Below, in pieces: positions 1-5,867 of a DNA stretch of 5,867 nucleotides (the stretch's first letter is position 1; every line of letters begins with the position of its first letter). Origin of the DNA: Spirochaetales bacterium Spiro_01 (GTDB lineage Bacteria > Spirochaetota > Spirochaetia > Sphaerochaetales > Sphaerochaetaceae). The notes beneath the pieces are model-generated. The model made no database searches and was not told where the DNA came from. It worked only from the letters and a program-made list of their open reading frames with translations. Position numbers and translations under genes: made by a program. Location: positions 1 through 5,867 of the forward strand of contig LVBC01000052.1 in assembly GCA_001604265.1 (NCBI GenBank), written 5' to 3'.

Positions 1-279
1 ATGGCCAAAACGAAGCAACTGTATATCGTACCGACCAGCATCGGCTATGATATTCCAGGTCCAATCTCGAGCGGTGAGCTGATACTCTTCGAGGATATGG
101 AGGTCTCCGCCTTCCTCGACATGCTCTTCTACGAGGATGTGGATACCTCGTTCGGTATCGAATTCCAGATGACACCGTCCCTTATCGGATTGCAGAAGAT
201 TCCGATGACGATCCGCTTCGGCTATGATTCGATTTCCGAGGGACTTTTTGGAAGTCTGAAATTCACAGTCACAAGATAG
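1..279 (+). CDS. 3' end of a probable outer-membrane / beta-barrel-like protein (partial)
   Basis: An open frame runs from the window edge to a TAG stop at 277-279, giving 92 residues. The ATG at base 1 coincides with the edge, so it is probably an internal Met and the gene likely continues upstream. The tail has short stretches of alternating hydrophobic and polar residues separated by turns, for example FGIEFQMTP, IPMTIRFGYD and FGSLKFTVTR. This is the pattern of amphipathic beta strands at the end of an outer-membrane barrel or a beta-rich envelope protein. The final residue is Arg rather than the aromatic residue usual for BAM-inserted barrels, which weakens the call. A strong terminator follows 5 bp after the stop, so this gene ends its transcription unit. 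No specific family can be named from this fragment. Confidence 0.5.
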   Translation: MAKTKQLYIVPTSIGYDIPGPISSGELILFEDMEVSAFLDMLFYEDVDTSFGIEFQMTPSLIGLQKIPMTIRFGYDSISEGLFGSLKFTVTR

Positions 280-284
280 TCCAT

Positions 285-310
285 CAGCCTGCATTGCAGG
301 CTGTTCTTTT
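285..310 (+). terminator. Rho-independent terminator after the left-edge gene
   Basis: CAGCCTGC (285-292) pairs perfectly with GCAGGCTG (296-303) around a 3-nt ATT loop. The 8-bp GC-rich stem is followed at once by TTCTTTT (304-310). It begins 5 bp after the stop codon of the upstream gene. The U-tract only fits termination on the + strand. The -35 element of the next promoter begins 2 bp after the T-tract. Confidence 0.88.
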
Positions 311-312
311 CC

Positions 313-342
313 TTGCCTACAGCTTCAAGTCAAGTTTACAAT
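313..342 (+). promoter_or_regulatory. Sigma-70-type promoter abutting the start codon of the DUF1566 gene
   Basis: TTGCCT (313-318, 4 of 6 to TTGACA) and TACAAT (337-342, 5 of 6 to TATAAT) are separated by 18 bp. The -10 box ends 7 nt before the ATG at 350, so transcription starting at the usual distance would begin at or within a base or two of the start codon. No Shine-Dalgarno sequence lies in the 20 bases before the ATG. The simplest reading is a leaderless or nearly leaderless mRNA. This is a visual prediction, with no start-site data. Confidence 0.5.
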
Positions 343-349
343 TATCAGC

Positions 350-1495
350 ATGAGAAAGCTTTTCTTCATCCTGTTCGTACTGTCATTCCTTGCCCTGTCC
401 ATCTCTGCAGATCCATTCACCGAAGGCTACATGCAGGGTTACAGGGATGCACTTGCAGGACGCCCGAACCGATTTCTTTCCACCGAGAAGCCGGAGCTTT
501 TCAAGGTGACCTACTTTGTCGATTCCAATGGAAATACGACCGATAGGGGGTATGTCGGATATGCAAGAACTCCAAAGGGTCTAACAGGCGATGGAAAGAC
601 AATCCGCTGGAACATAGTTGCAGACCAGAGCGATATCTCCTTCGTTATCTGGGATGAGTATTCGAGGCAGCTCAGAGGAAATGCGAAGTTCCCACCTCAG
701 TACGATATCATAGTTTCGGACCTGAAGGGGACCACAATGGCCTTCAAGGGCAGCAACTACACCGATAGGATCCAGGTGGTGGAGAAGGAGGACCTCAGGG
801 CACTTCTGTACTCCGGAGCGGATTTCTCTCTGAAGCTCAGGGAGAAAAATGAGAGTGGAGTCGAGTATGACCTTGGAAAGCTCGTCACAGAGGGTTTCCA
901 GGAGGTCTACTTCACTATGATGGGCATACACATCGCAGAAGGTCCCTCCGGTGGATACATATTCTACGACAAGGGGTACTACTCGGATGGATGGAGGTAT
1001 CTCGAGGCCGCACCTGCAGACCTCCACGTCGTCGATGGCATGATAAGTGTCGACAATACAAGAAGCGGATATGCGGATGGAGTCATGTACTTCCCATTCG
1101 GCTATTGCAGGGAGAGTGCGAATGGCCACAACCAGCTGGTGGGTACCAGCACCGAAGTCGGTTCGGGCAGTGCAAATACGAAGGCGCTTGTCCAGAAGAT
1201 GGGCGAGAGTGCCTACACTGCCAACAAGACATTGACTCCCAACTATGCGGCAAATCTCTGCTCCAAGCTTGTCTATGGTGGAGCCGACGACTGGTTCCTC
1301 CCGAGCAGGGACGAACTGAATCTGCTGTATTCAAGTCTCAGGATGGTCGGAATAGGCAACCTTGAGATATCGAACTACTGGTCCTCCTCCGAGAACAACA
1401 AGGACTACGCCTGGAGCAGGAACTTCTCTGGAACAGAGGCTGTGTTCTATGACAGGAAGGGCAACATGAGGATCCGACCGATAAGGGCATTCTGA
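350..1495 (+). CDS. Secreted protein with C-terminal DUF1566 (Lcl C-terminal, C-type-lectin-like) domain
   Basis: This 381-aa protein starts with a classic signal peptide: MRK, a hydrophobic core at about residues 4-17, then ISA|DP, a plausible signal peptidase I site after A20. There is no lipobox Cys, so it is predicted periplasmic or exported rather than a lipoprotein. Residues 21 to about 195 match nothing I recognise. From about 198 to 381 the motifs are those of DUF1566: GGYIFYDKG (201-209), DDWFLPSRDEL (313-323), NYWSSSE (342-348), AW (354-355) and a final RIRPIRAF. The DUF1566 family has a lectin-like fold related to the formylglycine-generating-enzyme fold and is usually assigned to binding, not catalysis. 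The start is fixed by the signal peptide, although no ribosome-binding site precedes it. The stop overlaps the start of the VanZ gene, so the two are probably one operon. The ligand and the role are unknown. Confidence 0.85.
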   Translation: MRKLFFILFVLSFLALSISADPFTEGYMQGYRDALAGRPNRFLSTEKPELFKVTYFVDSNGNTTDRGYVGYARTPKGLTGDGKTIRWNIVADQSDISFVIWDEYSRQLRGNAKFPPQYDIIVSDLKGTTMAFKGSNYTDRIQVVEKEDLRALLYSGADFSLKLREKNESGVEYDLGKLVTEGFQEVYFTMMGIHIAEGPSGGYIFYDKGYYSDGWRYLEAAPADLHVVDGMISVDNTRSGYADGVMYFPFGYCRESANGHNQLVGTSTEVGSGSANTKALVQKMGESAYTANKTLTPNYAANLCSKLVYGGADDWFLPSRDELNLLYSSLRMVGIGNLEISNYWSSSENNKDYAWSRNFSGTEAVFYDRKGNMRIRPIRAF

Positions 1496-1497
1496 TG
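1483..1497 (+). promoter_or_regulatory. Internal Shine-Dalgarno and TGATG stop/start overlap
   Basis: AAGGG (1483-1487), inside the last codons of the DUF1566 gene, lies 7 nt before the ATG at 1495. That ATG shares its A with the TGA stop at 1493-1495. This favours the first of two consecutive Met codons as the VanZ start and suggests translational coupling, with terminating ribosomes re-initiating on the downstream gene. Confidence 0.65.
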
Positions 1498-2043
1498 ATG
1501 GATTATCTTGTAAGTACAATCAGTCCAGTAAAGCTGCTGCCTAGCTATCTAGCTGCAATTGCAGTGCTTGTAATATCGCTTGTAATCGTCTGGAAGATAA
1601 AGGACGATACTATTCCCGACAACGTATGGGCCTTCCCGTTCCTGGCCGCCACGATGATCATGATACTTTCTGAGACTCTCCTCTGCAGAGAGGCCGGAAG
1701 CGAGTTCCAGTACATAGTCAAGCCCTTCTACTCGTATATCCAGTTGGTGAAGGGGGATGAATCGAGAAGCGGCGAGATCGCACTGAATATACTGATGATG
1801 ATTCCTTTCGGTCTCTTCCTGGGAATATTCATATCGATAGATCCCGAGTTCTGGGACTTCCACCTCTTCCAGACAGTGATCTCTGGCTTCATATTCTCGC
1901 TTCTCATAGAGCTTGTCCAGCTTATCTCGAAGAGGGGAACCTTCGAGATAGACGATATGATCAACAATACGATAGGAGCGCTGATAGGTTATCTGCTTGC
2001 GCTTGTGCTGATGAGGATCAAGGAGAATATGGACAGGGGCTAG
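1495..2043 (+). CDS. VanZ-family integral membrane protein
   Basis: This 182-aa protein has about five hydrophobic segments, at roughly 14-35, 44-64, 97-115, 122-144 and 153-174. It carries the VanZ signature: NILMMIPFG (98-106), then E139, Q142, R147 and the acidic EIDDMINNTIGALIGY block (151-166), where D153, D154, N158 and G161 match the conserved positions. VanZ proteins are small membrane proteins named for low-level teicoplanin resistance in the enterococcal vanA cluster. Their biochemical activity is not settled, and most chromosomal members are unlinked to resistance. No vanHAX-type gene is present here, so resistance should not be assumed. Translation is probably coupled to the upstream DUF1566 gene. 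The stop lies 2 bp from the stop of the convergent HD-GYP gene, leaving no space for a terminator between them. Confidence 0.85.
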   Translation: MMDYLVSTISPVKLLPSYLAAIAVLVISLVIVWKIKDDTIPDNVWAFPFLAATMIMILSETLLCREAGSEFQYIVKPFYSYIQLVKGDESRSGEIALNILMMIPFGLFLGIFISIDPEFWDFHLFQTVISGFIFSLLIELVQLISKRGTFEIDDMINNTIGALIGYLLALVLMRIKENMDRG

Positions 2044-2045
2044 TC

Positions 2046-3824
2046 CTACATCTCCCTCATCCTGAACCACCTGTCCTCTTCGATCATCTTCAGCATTATA
2101 TCTGCAAAGTGAGGATCGAACTGGGTTCCTCTGTTCTTCATTATCTCTGTCCTGACCCTGACCTGTGAGAGAACATCCCTGTAGTGCCTGAATGAGGTCA
2201 TTGCATCGTAGCTGTCCGCAACTGCGATGATCCTCGCCTCGACTGGAATCTCCTCCCCCTTGAGCTGGTGCGGGTATCCTGTGCCATCCCACCTCTCATG
2301 GTGATATAGGGCACCCTTGTAGATGTCGGGCATCTCCTTGATGTTCCTGAGTATCTCGCAGCCTGAGAGGGTGTGGTTCTTTACTATCTCGTACTCCTCT
2401 TCGCTTATCCTTCCCGGCCTGTTGATGATGTAATCCGGGATGCTTATCTTTCCCACATCGTGAAGCAGGGCCATGTAGTATACCTTGTTGACATCCCTGT
2501 CGGACATGCCTGCGCGTTTTGCAATCTCGCGGGAATAATCTGCAACTCTGGTCGAGTGGCCCTTCGTGTACCTGTCCTTCGCATCTACAGTTGCAGTGAG
2601 AGCCATTATGACCTGCTTGTTGAGAAGCTGCTCGTGCTCCTTTTCCTTCCTGTCCTTCTCATTGAGGTTGATGACCAGATCGCGAACCTCCTGATAAAGG
2701 GTGCAGAACATCAGGATGAAAAGGCCTGTGAACATCAGAAGACCCTGCTGCTGAGTGTACCAGCTTGCAAAGTATACGAGGTATATCTCTGCAATCATGA
2801 GAATCACAAGTATCATCATGCCGTATGCTGTGTATCTGTATACCTTCCAGTAACCCTTCTTGATATCCCTCAGGATCGTAGACAGTGAAGTGAGAAGCAG
2901 AAGAAGTGAAAGCAGGAGAATTGCAGGGAGCATCTCTACAAAGTCGTAGATGCCAAGCAGTGCAATGGTGCAGCTGATGGCAAGCTGGAGGAAGGTAAGC
3001 GTCTCCATCACTCTCCATAGCCTTCTGTATCGGTTTCTCTGGATCGAATTCATGAAGAAGGGCAGCATGGTCGCCATCATCAGCATCAGAACGAAGGCCA
3101 TCGAGCTTGTGAAGGAGTTGTTATGGAAGTAGAGCTGCCTGATCCTGGATTCTGAAAGCCTCCACAGACCTGTCAGAACAGCTTCGAGACCGTAGTAGAC
3201 AAGAAGAACGTTGTTCCTGCTGTAGGCGAGCTTCAGAAAGAGAGAGAATACCAGAGAGAAGAGACCCATGCAGACCATGAAGAGCGCGAAGAGGTCGTTT
3301 ACTACGAACTTCGAGATGTAGTAGTACCAGATATCTACTTCTGTGCCTAGGAATATCTCATTTACAGTACCACTGTAGATCGAGGAGCTTGAAAGCTCTA
3401 TCCTGACGCTCTTGCCACTATCCTTCTCATCCAGCTTCCAGAAGAGGAATCTGCTTGCACTGTTCTTGCCATACGGTGTGTGGTACTCTCCGCGAAGGAT
3501 TCCATCGACGTAGAACCTTGCATCCTGCTGGGAGCTTCTTATGGAGAGAAGCTCCCCCTTTGTGATCTTTGGAAGCGTATTCTCGATTATGAGAGGATTG
3601 TCGCTGTCATGCACATTGGCAGGTATCTGGATGGATCTGAGCTCCCCATTCCTTCTTATCTTCCACCCCTCCGAGAAGTTGATTGCAGAGGAGGGAGAGT
3701 AGTCCTTCTCGTTCGGGAGTACCAGGTTTCCAATAATGAACACGGACAGGAAGACGACGAAAGATACTAATAGAACTGTATTCAATACCCTGTCTATTAT
3801 GATTCCGCTTCGTCCTCGTTCCAT
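2046..3824 (-). CDS. 7TMR-DISM membrane receptor with HD-GYP cyclic-di-GMP phosphodiesterase domain
   Basis: The 592-aa protein has three parts. Residues 11-36 form a first membrane anchor, followed by a periplasmic beta-rich segment (about 40-168) that resembles the jelly-roll sensor domains of 7TMR-DISM receptors. Seven hydrophobic helices follow, at about 172-198, 205-222, 240-258, 273-292, 294-318, 333-354 and 358-378, then a charged linker (381-404). The HD-GYP domain covers about 405-592. Visible active-site residues are H423 (KGHSTR), H455-D456 with K459 (LLHDVGK), H484, H508-H509-E510, G516-Y517-P518 and D537. The position that is often Glu before the first His is Asp (D414), a common variant. 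HD-GYP enzymes hydrolyse c-di-GMP to pGpG or GMP, and the motif set looks intact, so activity is likely. The signal sensed is unknown. It lies 84 bp downstream of the Na+/phosphate transporter, same strand, with its own predicted promoter. No Shine-Dalgarno precedes the ATG. Confidence 0.92.
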   Translation of the reverse strand: MERGRSGIIIDRVLNTVLLVSFVVFLSVFIIGNLVLPNEKDYSPSSAINFSEGWKIRRNGELRSIQIPANVHDSDNPLIIENTLPKITKGELLSIRSSQQDARFYVDGILRGEYHTPYGKNSASRFLFWKLDEKDSGKSVRIELSSSSIYSGTVNEIFLGTEVDIWYYYISKFVVNDLFALFMVCMGLFSLVFSLFLKLAYSRNNVLLVYYGLEAVLTGLWRLSESRIRQLYFHNNSFTSSMAFVLMLMMATMLPFFMNSIQRNRYRRLWRVMETLTFLQLAISCTIALLGIYDFVEMLPAILLLSLLLLLTSLSTILRDIKKGYWKVYRYTAYGMMILVILMIAEIYLVYFASWYTQQQGLLMFTGLFILMFCTLYQEVRDLVINLNEKDRKEKEHEQLLNKQVIMALTATVDAKDRYTKGHSTRVADYSREIAKRAGMSDRDVNKVYYMALLHDVGKISIPDYIINRPGRISEEEYEIVKNHTLSGCEILRNIKEMPDIYKGALYHHERWDGTGYPHQLKGEEIPVEARIIAVADSYDAMTSFRHYRDVLSQVRVRTEIMKNRGTQFDPHFADIMLKMIEEDRWFRMREM

Positions 3825-3831
3825 GTGACCA

Positions 3832-3861
3832 ATTCTAGCTTGTCGAATCTTTGTCTGTAAA
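3832..3861 (-). promoter_or_regulatory. Sigma-70-type promoter abutting the HD-GYP start codon
   Basis: Read on the - strand, TTTACA (3861 to 3856, 5 of 6 to TTGACA), an 18-bp spacer and TAGAAT (3837 to 3832, 5 of 6 to TATAAT) precede the ATG at 3824 by 7 nt. Spacer and distance are identical to those of the promoter of the DUF1566 gene, and again no ribosome-binding site is visible. A second TACAAT (3882 to 3877) lies further upstream with a poorer -35 and could give a leadered transcript instead. Confidence 0.5.
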
Positions 3862-3897
3862 CAGAAAAGGTGACCTATTGTATGCTATGCGTTTACA
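3856..3897. repeat. Inverted repeat TGTAAAC / GTTTACA, possible operator
   Basis: TGTAAAC (3856-3862) and its perfect complement GTTTACA (3891-3897) face each other across 28 bp in the gap between the transporter stop and the HD-GYP start. The left arm covers the predicted -35 box of the HD-GYP promoter. It sits within CTGTAAACAG, itself a short palindrome with CTGT and ACAG ends. The long loop and lack of a T-run make a terminator unlikely. A regulator binding the two half-sites could control the HD-GYP gene, but a 7-bp match in an AT-rich gap may be chance. Confidence 0.35.
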
Positions 3898-3908
3898 AAT
3901 CAAAGCAC

Positions 3909-5678
3909 TTACAGAGTATATTCGCTCTTGAAGCGATTGAAATAGGTCTCGAACTGGTATAGATGCTCCCTCTTGATGTGGTCTGTGTACTCGTGGAGGT
4001 TGCCAGCATGCTCGTTTCCAAGCTCCAGCATGGCCTCGGCAACATTCGAGCAGTGGTCGCTTATCCTCTCGAAGTTCGTCATCAGGTCGTTGAAGACATA
4101 GCCCTTGTTGTAGTTGCACTCTCCACTCTGGAGTCTTGCGATATGCCTCATCTTCACTTCGTCTATGATGTCGTCTATGACCTCCTCCATCGGCTCCACC
4201 TGATGGGCAAGTGCAATGTCCTCGTTGACGAAGGACTTCACGGTCATATCGAGAATCCTCTCGATTGCAGATATCAGGACCTTCACATCGTTTGCTCCCT
4301 GGGGTGTGAATACGAAATCCTTTTCCTTCATCTCGCGCGCATTCTCTGCAATGTTGAGTGCATGGTCGGAGATTCTCTCGAAGTCGGTAAGCGAGTGCAG
4401 ATACTTGCTGACATTGCTCGACTGGACCCTTGTCATGTCGGTACCTGTAAGCTTCATGAGGTAGGTGCCTATGCTGTCCTCGTACTTGTCTATGATATCC
4501 TCGAGTCTTGCGACCTCGTCAAAACCCTTGTCCGTATAGCCGTTCTTGAAGAGCGAGATCGCATCGAGAACATTCTGCTGTGTCTTCTCGCCCATTGCGT
4601 TGACTGCAAGCCTGCTCTGCTCGATTGCAAGTGGTGGATACTTGACGAACCTCTCCTCGAGTCTCTTCATATCCTCGAGGTCCCTGTCCTCGTTCTCATT
4701 CTCCCTTATGATTCTCGAGACGAGCTTCTCGAGCTGCGAGAGGAAGGGCAGGAGGATGATGACGATTGCGATACGGAAGAGCGTATTGACCAGTGCGATC
4801 TTCACAGAGGACATGGTCATCGTCATGAACGGAAAGTGGAATATCAGGTTGGCGGAGTAGAATAGGATGCTTATCACTATTGCGCCGACCGTATCGACTG
4901 CAAGGTATGATAGTGCAGTCCTCTTTCCTGCAGTGCTTGCACCGAGTGCAGAGAGAAGTACAGGAACAGAAGCACCGATACCGATGCCCATTATAATAGG
5001 GAAGGATATCTCGAAGTTGATTGCACCTGTGCTTGTAAGCGCCTGGAGAATACCGATGGCAGCAGAGGCACTCTGGATCACAGTAGTGAAGAGGAGGCCG
5101 ATAAGAACACCGAGAAGTGGGTTGGAGAAGCTTGTGAGCGCGTTGATGAATGCAGGGCTGCTCCTCAGTCCGCTTACAGCTCCGCTCATGCTCTTCATGC
5201 CGAACATGAGAACGGAGAATCCCAGCATGATGTTTCCCAGGTGGTGGTACTTCTTCTGCTTCTTGAACATCCTGAAGTAGATGCCGACGATTGCAATCAC
5301 GGCAGAGAGCGTCTCTGTCGAGAGGAGAGAAAGAATGCCACCTGCATCTCCTGAAGAGATGTCCGAAAGCGAGATTATCCAGCCTGTGACGCTTGTTCCT
5401 ATGATCGCACCCATGATTATGCATATGGCCTGCGAGAGCTTCATCATTCCCGAGTTGACGAAGCCGACTACCATTACGGAGGTGGCAGAGGAGGATTGGA
5501 TGACAGCCGTCACACCGGTTCCCAGCAGTATGCCCTTGATGGGGGTACCGGAAAGCCTGTAGAGGATGACCTCGAGCTTGTTGCCTGCAACCTTCTTGAG
5601 TCCCTCTCCCATCAGCGTCATGCCGAAAAGAAACAATGCCACACCGCCAAGCAGCTGGATCACGTCAGAAATATTCAT
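3909..5678 (-). CDS. Na+/phosphate cotransporter with fused PhoU-like domain
   Basis: This 589-aa protein belongs to the Na/Pi-cotransporter II family (NptA/YjbB-like), predicted to import inorganic phosphate with Na+ across the inner membrane. Residues 1 to about 315 are membrane-embedded with about nine hydrophobic segments and contain the family's inverted-repeat signature twice: TAVIQSSSATS (57-67) and TTVIQSASAAIG (198-209). The glycine-rich motif after each repeat is present but divergent (GAIIGTSVTG, 90-99, and GIGIGASVPV, 231-240). A charged linker (about 325-345) leads to a helical C-terminal region with two PhoU-type repeats, each with the E-R-x-x-D-H-x-x-N motif: FERISDHALNIAE (433-445) and FERISDHCSNVAE (536-548). 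Such tails are thought to regulate transport in response to phosphate status. The start is supported by the hydrophobic N-terminus and a GAGGG 10 nt upstream. Length is normal for the fused form. Transport of another anion cannot be excluded. Confidence 0.92.
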   Translation of the reverse strand: MNISDVIQLLGGVALFLFGMTLMGEGLKKVAGNKLEVILYRLSGTPIKGILLGTGVTAVIQSSSATSVMVVGFVNSGMMKLSQAICIIMGAIIGTSVTGWIISLSDISSGDAGGILSLLSTETLSAVIAIVGIYFRMFKKQKKYHHLGNIMLGFSVLMFGMKSMSGAVSGLRSSPAFINALTSFSNPLLGVLIGLLFTTVIQSASAAIGILQALTSTGAINFEISFPIIMGIGIGASVPVLLSALGASTAGKRTALSYLAVDTVGAIVISILFYSANLIFHFPFMTMTMSSVKIALVNTLFRIAIVIILLPFLSQLEKLVSRIIRENENEDRDLEDMKRLEERFVKYPPLAIEQSRLAVNAMGEKTQQNVLDAISLFKNGYTDKGFDEVARLEDIIDKYEDSIGTYLMKLTGTDMTRVQSSNVSKYLHSLTDFERISDHALNIAENAREMKEKDFVFTPQGANDVKVLISAIERILDMTVKSFVNEDIALAHQVEPMEEVIDDIIDEVKMRHIARLQSGECNYNKGYVFNDLMTNFERISDHCSNVAEAMLELGNEHAGNLHEYTDHIKREHLYQFETYFNRFKSEYTL

Positions 5679-5688
5679 TGATTGGTAG

Positions 5689-5745
5689 CCCTCGATACAT
5701 TGTTGTGTGCATTGTACAGATTATGGAATAATTATTAAAGGTCAA
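5689..5745 (-). promoter_or_regulatory. Upstream region of the Na+/phosphate transporter gene
   Basis: Unlike the two other starts in this window, this one has a leader with a weak Shine-Dalgarno, GAGGG (5693 to 5689 on the - strand), 10 nt from the ATG. Upstream, TACAAT (5716 to 5711) is the best -10 box. A TTGACC (5745 to 5740) overlaps the stop of the preceding gene but sits 23 bp away, too far for a standard pair; CATAAT (5725 to 5720) would be only 14 bp from it. The region is AT-rich, with a perfect AATAATTATT palindrome at 5727-5736 and CATTGT repeated 12 bp apart (5698 and 5710 on the + strand). No match to the E. coli Pho box was seen. Confidence 0.35.
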
Positions 5746-5867
5746 GAAATCGTAGAATCGTTGCAGGAGTGGACCCTTTCCTCCTTGACATGTTCAAGAA
5801 GGTATAGCAGGGCCTCGTGGATGTCTGCAAAGTTCCTTGTGACCCTGCTCTCATCCGGGATGTTCAC
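5742..5867 (-). CDS. 3' end of an unrecognised protein gene (partial)
   Basis: From the right edge, the - strand is open for 41 codons to a TGA at 5744-5742. The peptide includes TRNFADIHEALLYLLEHV and ends NDSTIS. Codon use (AGG for Arg, GCA and GCC for Ala, CTT and CTG for Leu) matches the neighbours, which supports real coding. The GTG at the edge is probably an internal Val. The amphipathic helix near the end vaguely recalls the last helix of a STAS domain, as at the end of SulP transporters, but that is a guess. The gene is co-oriented with the phosphate transporter and ends 63 bp before its start, so cotranscription is possible. No hairpin terminator is visible between them. Confidence 0.6.
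   Translation of the reverse strand: MNIPDESRVTRNFADIHEALLYLLEHVKEERVHSCNDSTIS

Noticed and set aside
581..1129. Long open frame (182 codons) on the - strand inside the DUF1566 gene
   Set aside because: It is antisense to a gene with a signal peptide and recognisable domain. Its translation shows no domain and no promoter or ribosome-binding site precedes it.
1495..2043. VanZ as a glycopeptide-resistance locus
   Set aside because: No vanH, vanA/B, vanX or vanRS-type gene is nearby, and most chromosomal VanZ proteins have no such role.
1549..2292. 247-codon - strand open frame spanning the VanZ gene and the end of the HD-GYP gene
   Set aside because: It is highly charged, has no recognisable motif, and overlaps two well-supported genes in other frames.
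3825..3908. Intrinsic terminator after the transporter gene
   Set aside because: The only inverted repeat has 7-bp AT-rich arms and a 28-nt loop with no following T-run, which does not fit termination.
3963..4865. 300-codon + strand open frame opposite the PhoU-like part of the transporter
   Set aside because: It is a mirror frame of a strongly supported gene. The translation is rich in Leu, Val, Glu and Cys without family motifs, as expected from the complementary strand.
5665..5712. Short - strand upstream ORF of 15 codons overlapping the transporter start out of frame
   Set aside because: It has no ribosome-binding site of its own, its first ATG would fall at or before the likely transcription start, and a frame this short is expected by chance.
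1496..5867. Reverse transcriptase, template repeat or accessory gene of a diversity-generating retroelement
   Set aside because: All genes downstream of the DUF1566 gene are otherwise identified, except a 41-codon fragment at the edge. No YxDD-type reverse transcriptase motif or second copy of the C-terminal segment was seen.

Overview
This 5.9 kb window looks like chromosomal DNA of a Gram-negative-type bacterium, most likely a spirochaete. The inference rests on an outer-membrane-barrel-like tail at the left edge, a secreted protein with a DUF1566 (Lcl C-terminal, C-type-lectin-like) domain, a 7TMR-DISM receptor fused to HD-GYP, and codon use that favours AGG for Arg, ATA for Ile and GCA for Ala. 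None of this fixes the genus, and a database search would be needed to do so. No RNA gene, CRISPR array, insertion sequence or phage gene was seen.

Layout on the + strand: the 3' end of an envelope or beta-barrel-like gene (1-279) is followed by a clear intrinsic terminator (285-310). A promoter lies directly after it and drives a two-gene unit. The first gene encodes a secreted 381-aa protein with a DUF1566 domain (350-1495). The second encodes a VanZ-family membrane protein (1495-2043). The stop and start codons of the pair overlap (TGATG).

Layout on the - strand, read from the right edge leftward: the last 41 codons of an unrecognised gene (5742-5867) come first. Next is a Na+/phosphate cotransporter with a fused PhoU-like cytoplasmic region (3909-5678). 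An 84-bp gap then carries a promoter and an inverted repeat, followed by a 7TMR-DISM/HD-GYP cyclic-di-GMP phosphodiesterase (2046-3824). This gene converges on the VanZ gene with only 2 bp between the two stop codons.

Functionally the window is an envelope and signalling neighbourhood: phosphate uptake, a membrane sensor that probably degrades c-di-GMP, and a secreted ligand-binding-type protein coupled to a VanZ protein. The link between the divergent halves is positional only. The most notable observations are two promoters that share the same geometry and leave no room for a Shine-Dalgarno leader, which suggests leaderless mRNAs, and a DUF1566 C-terminus that resembles targets of diversity-generating retroelements. 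No reverse transcriptase or template repeat is present here. I do not see strong evidence of an undescribed multi-gene system.
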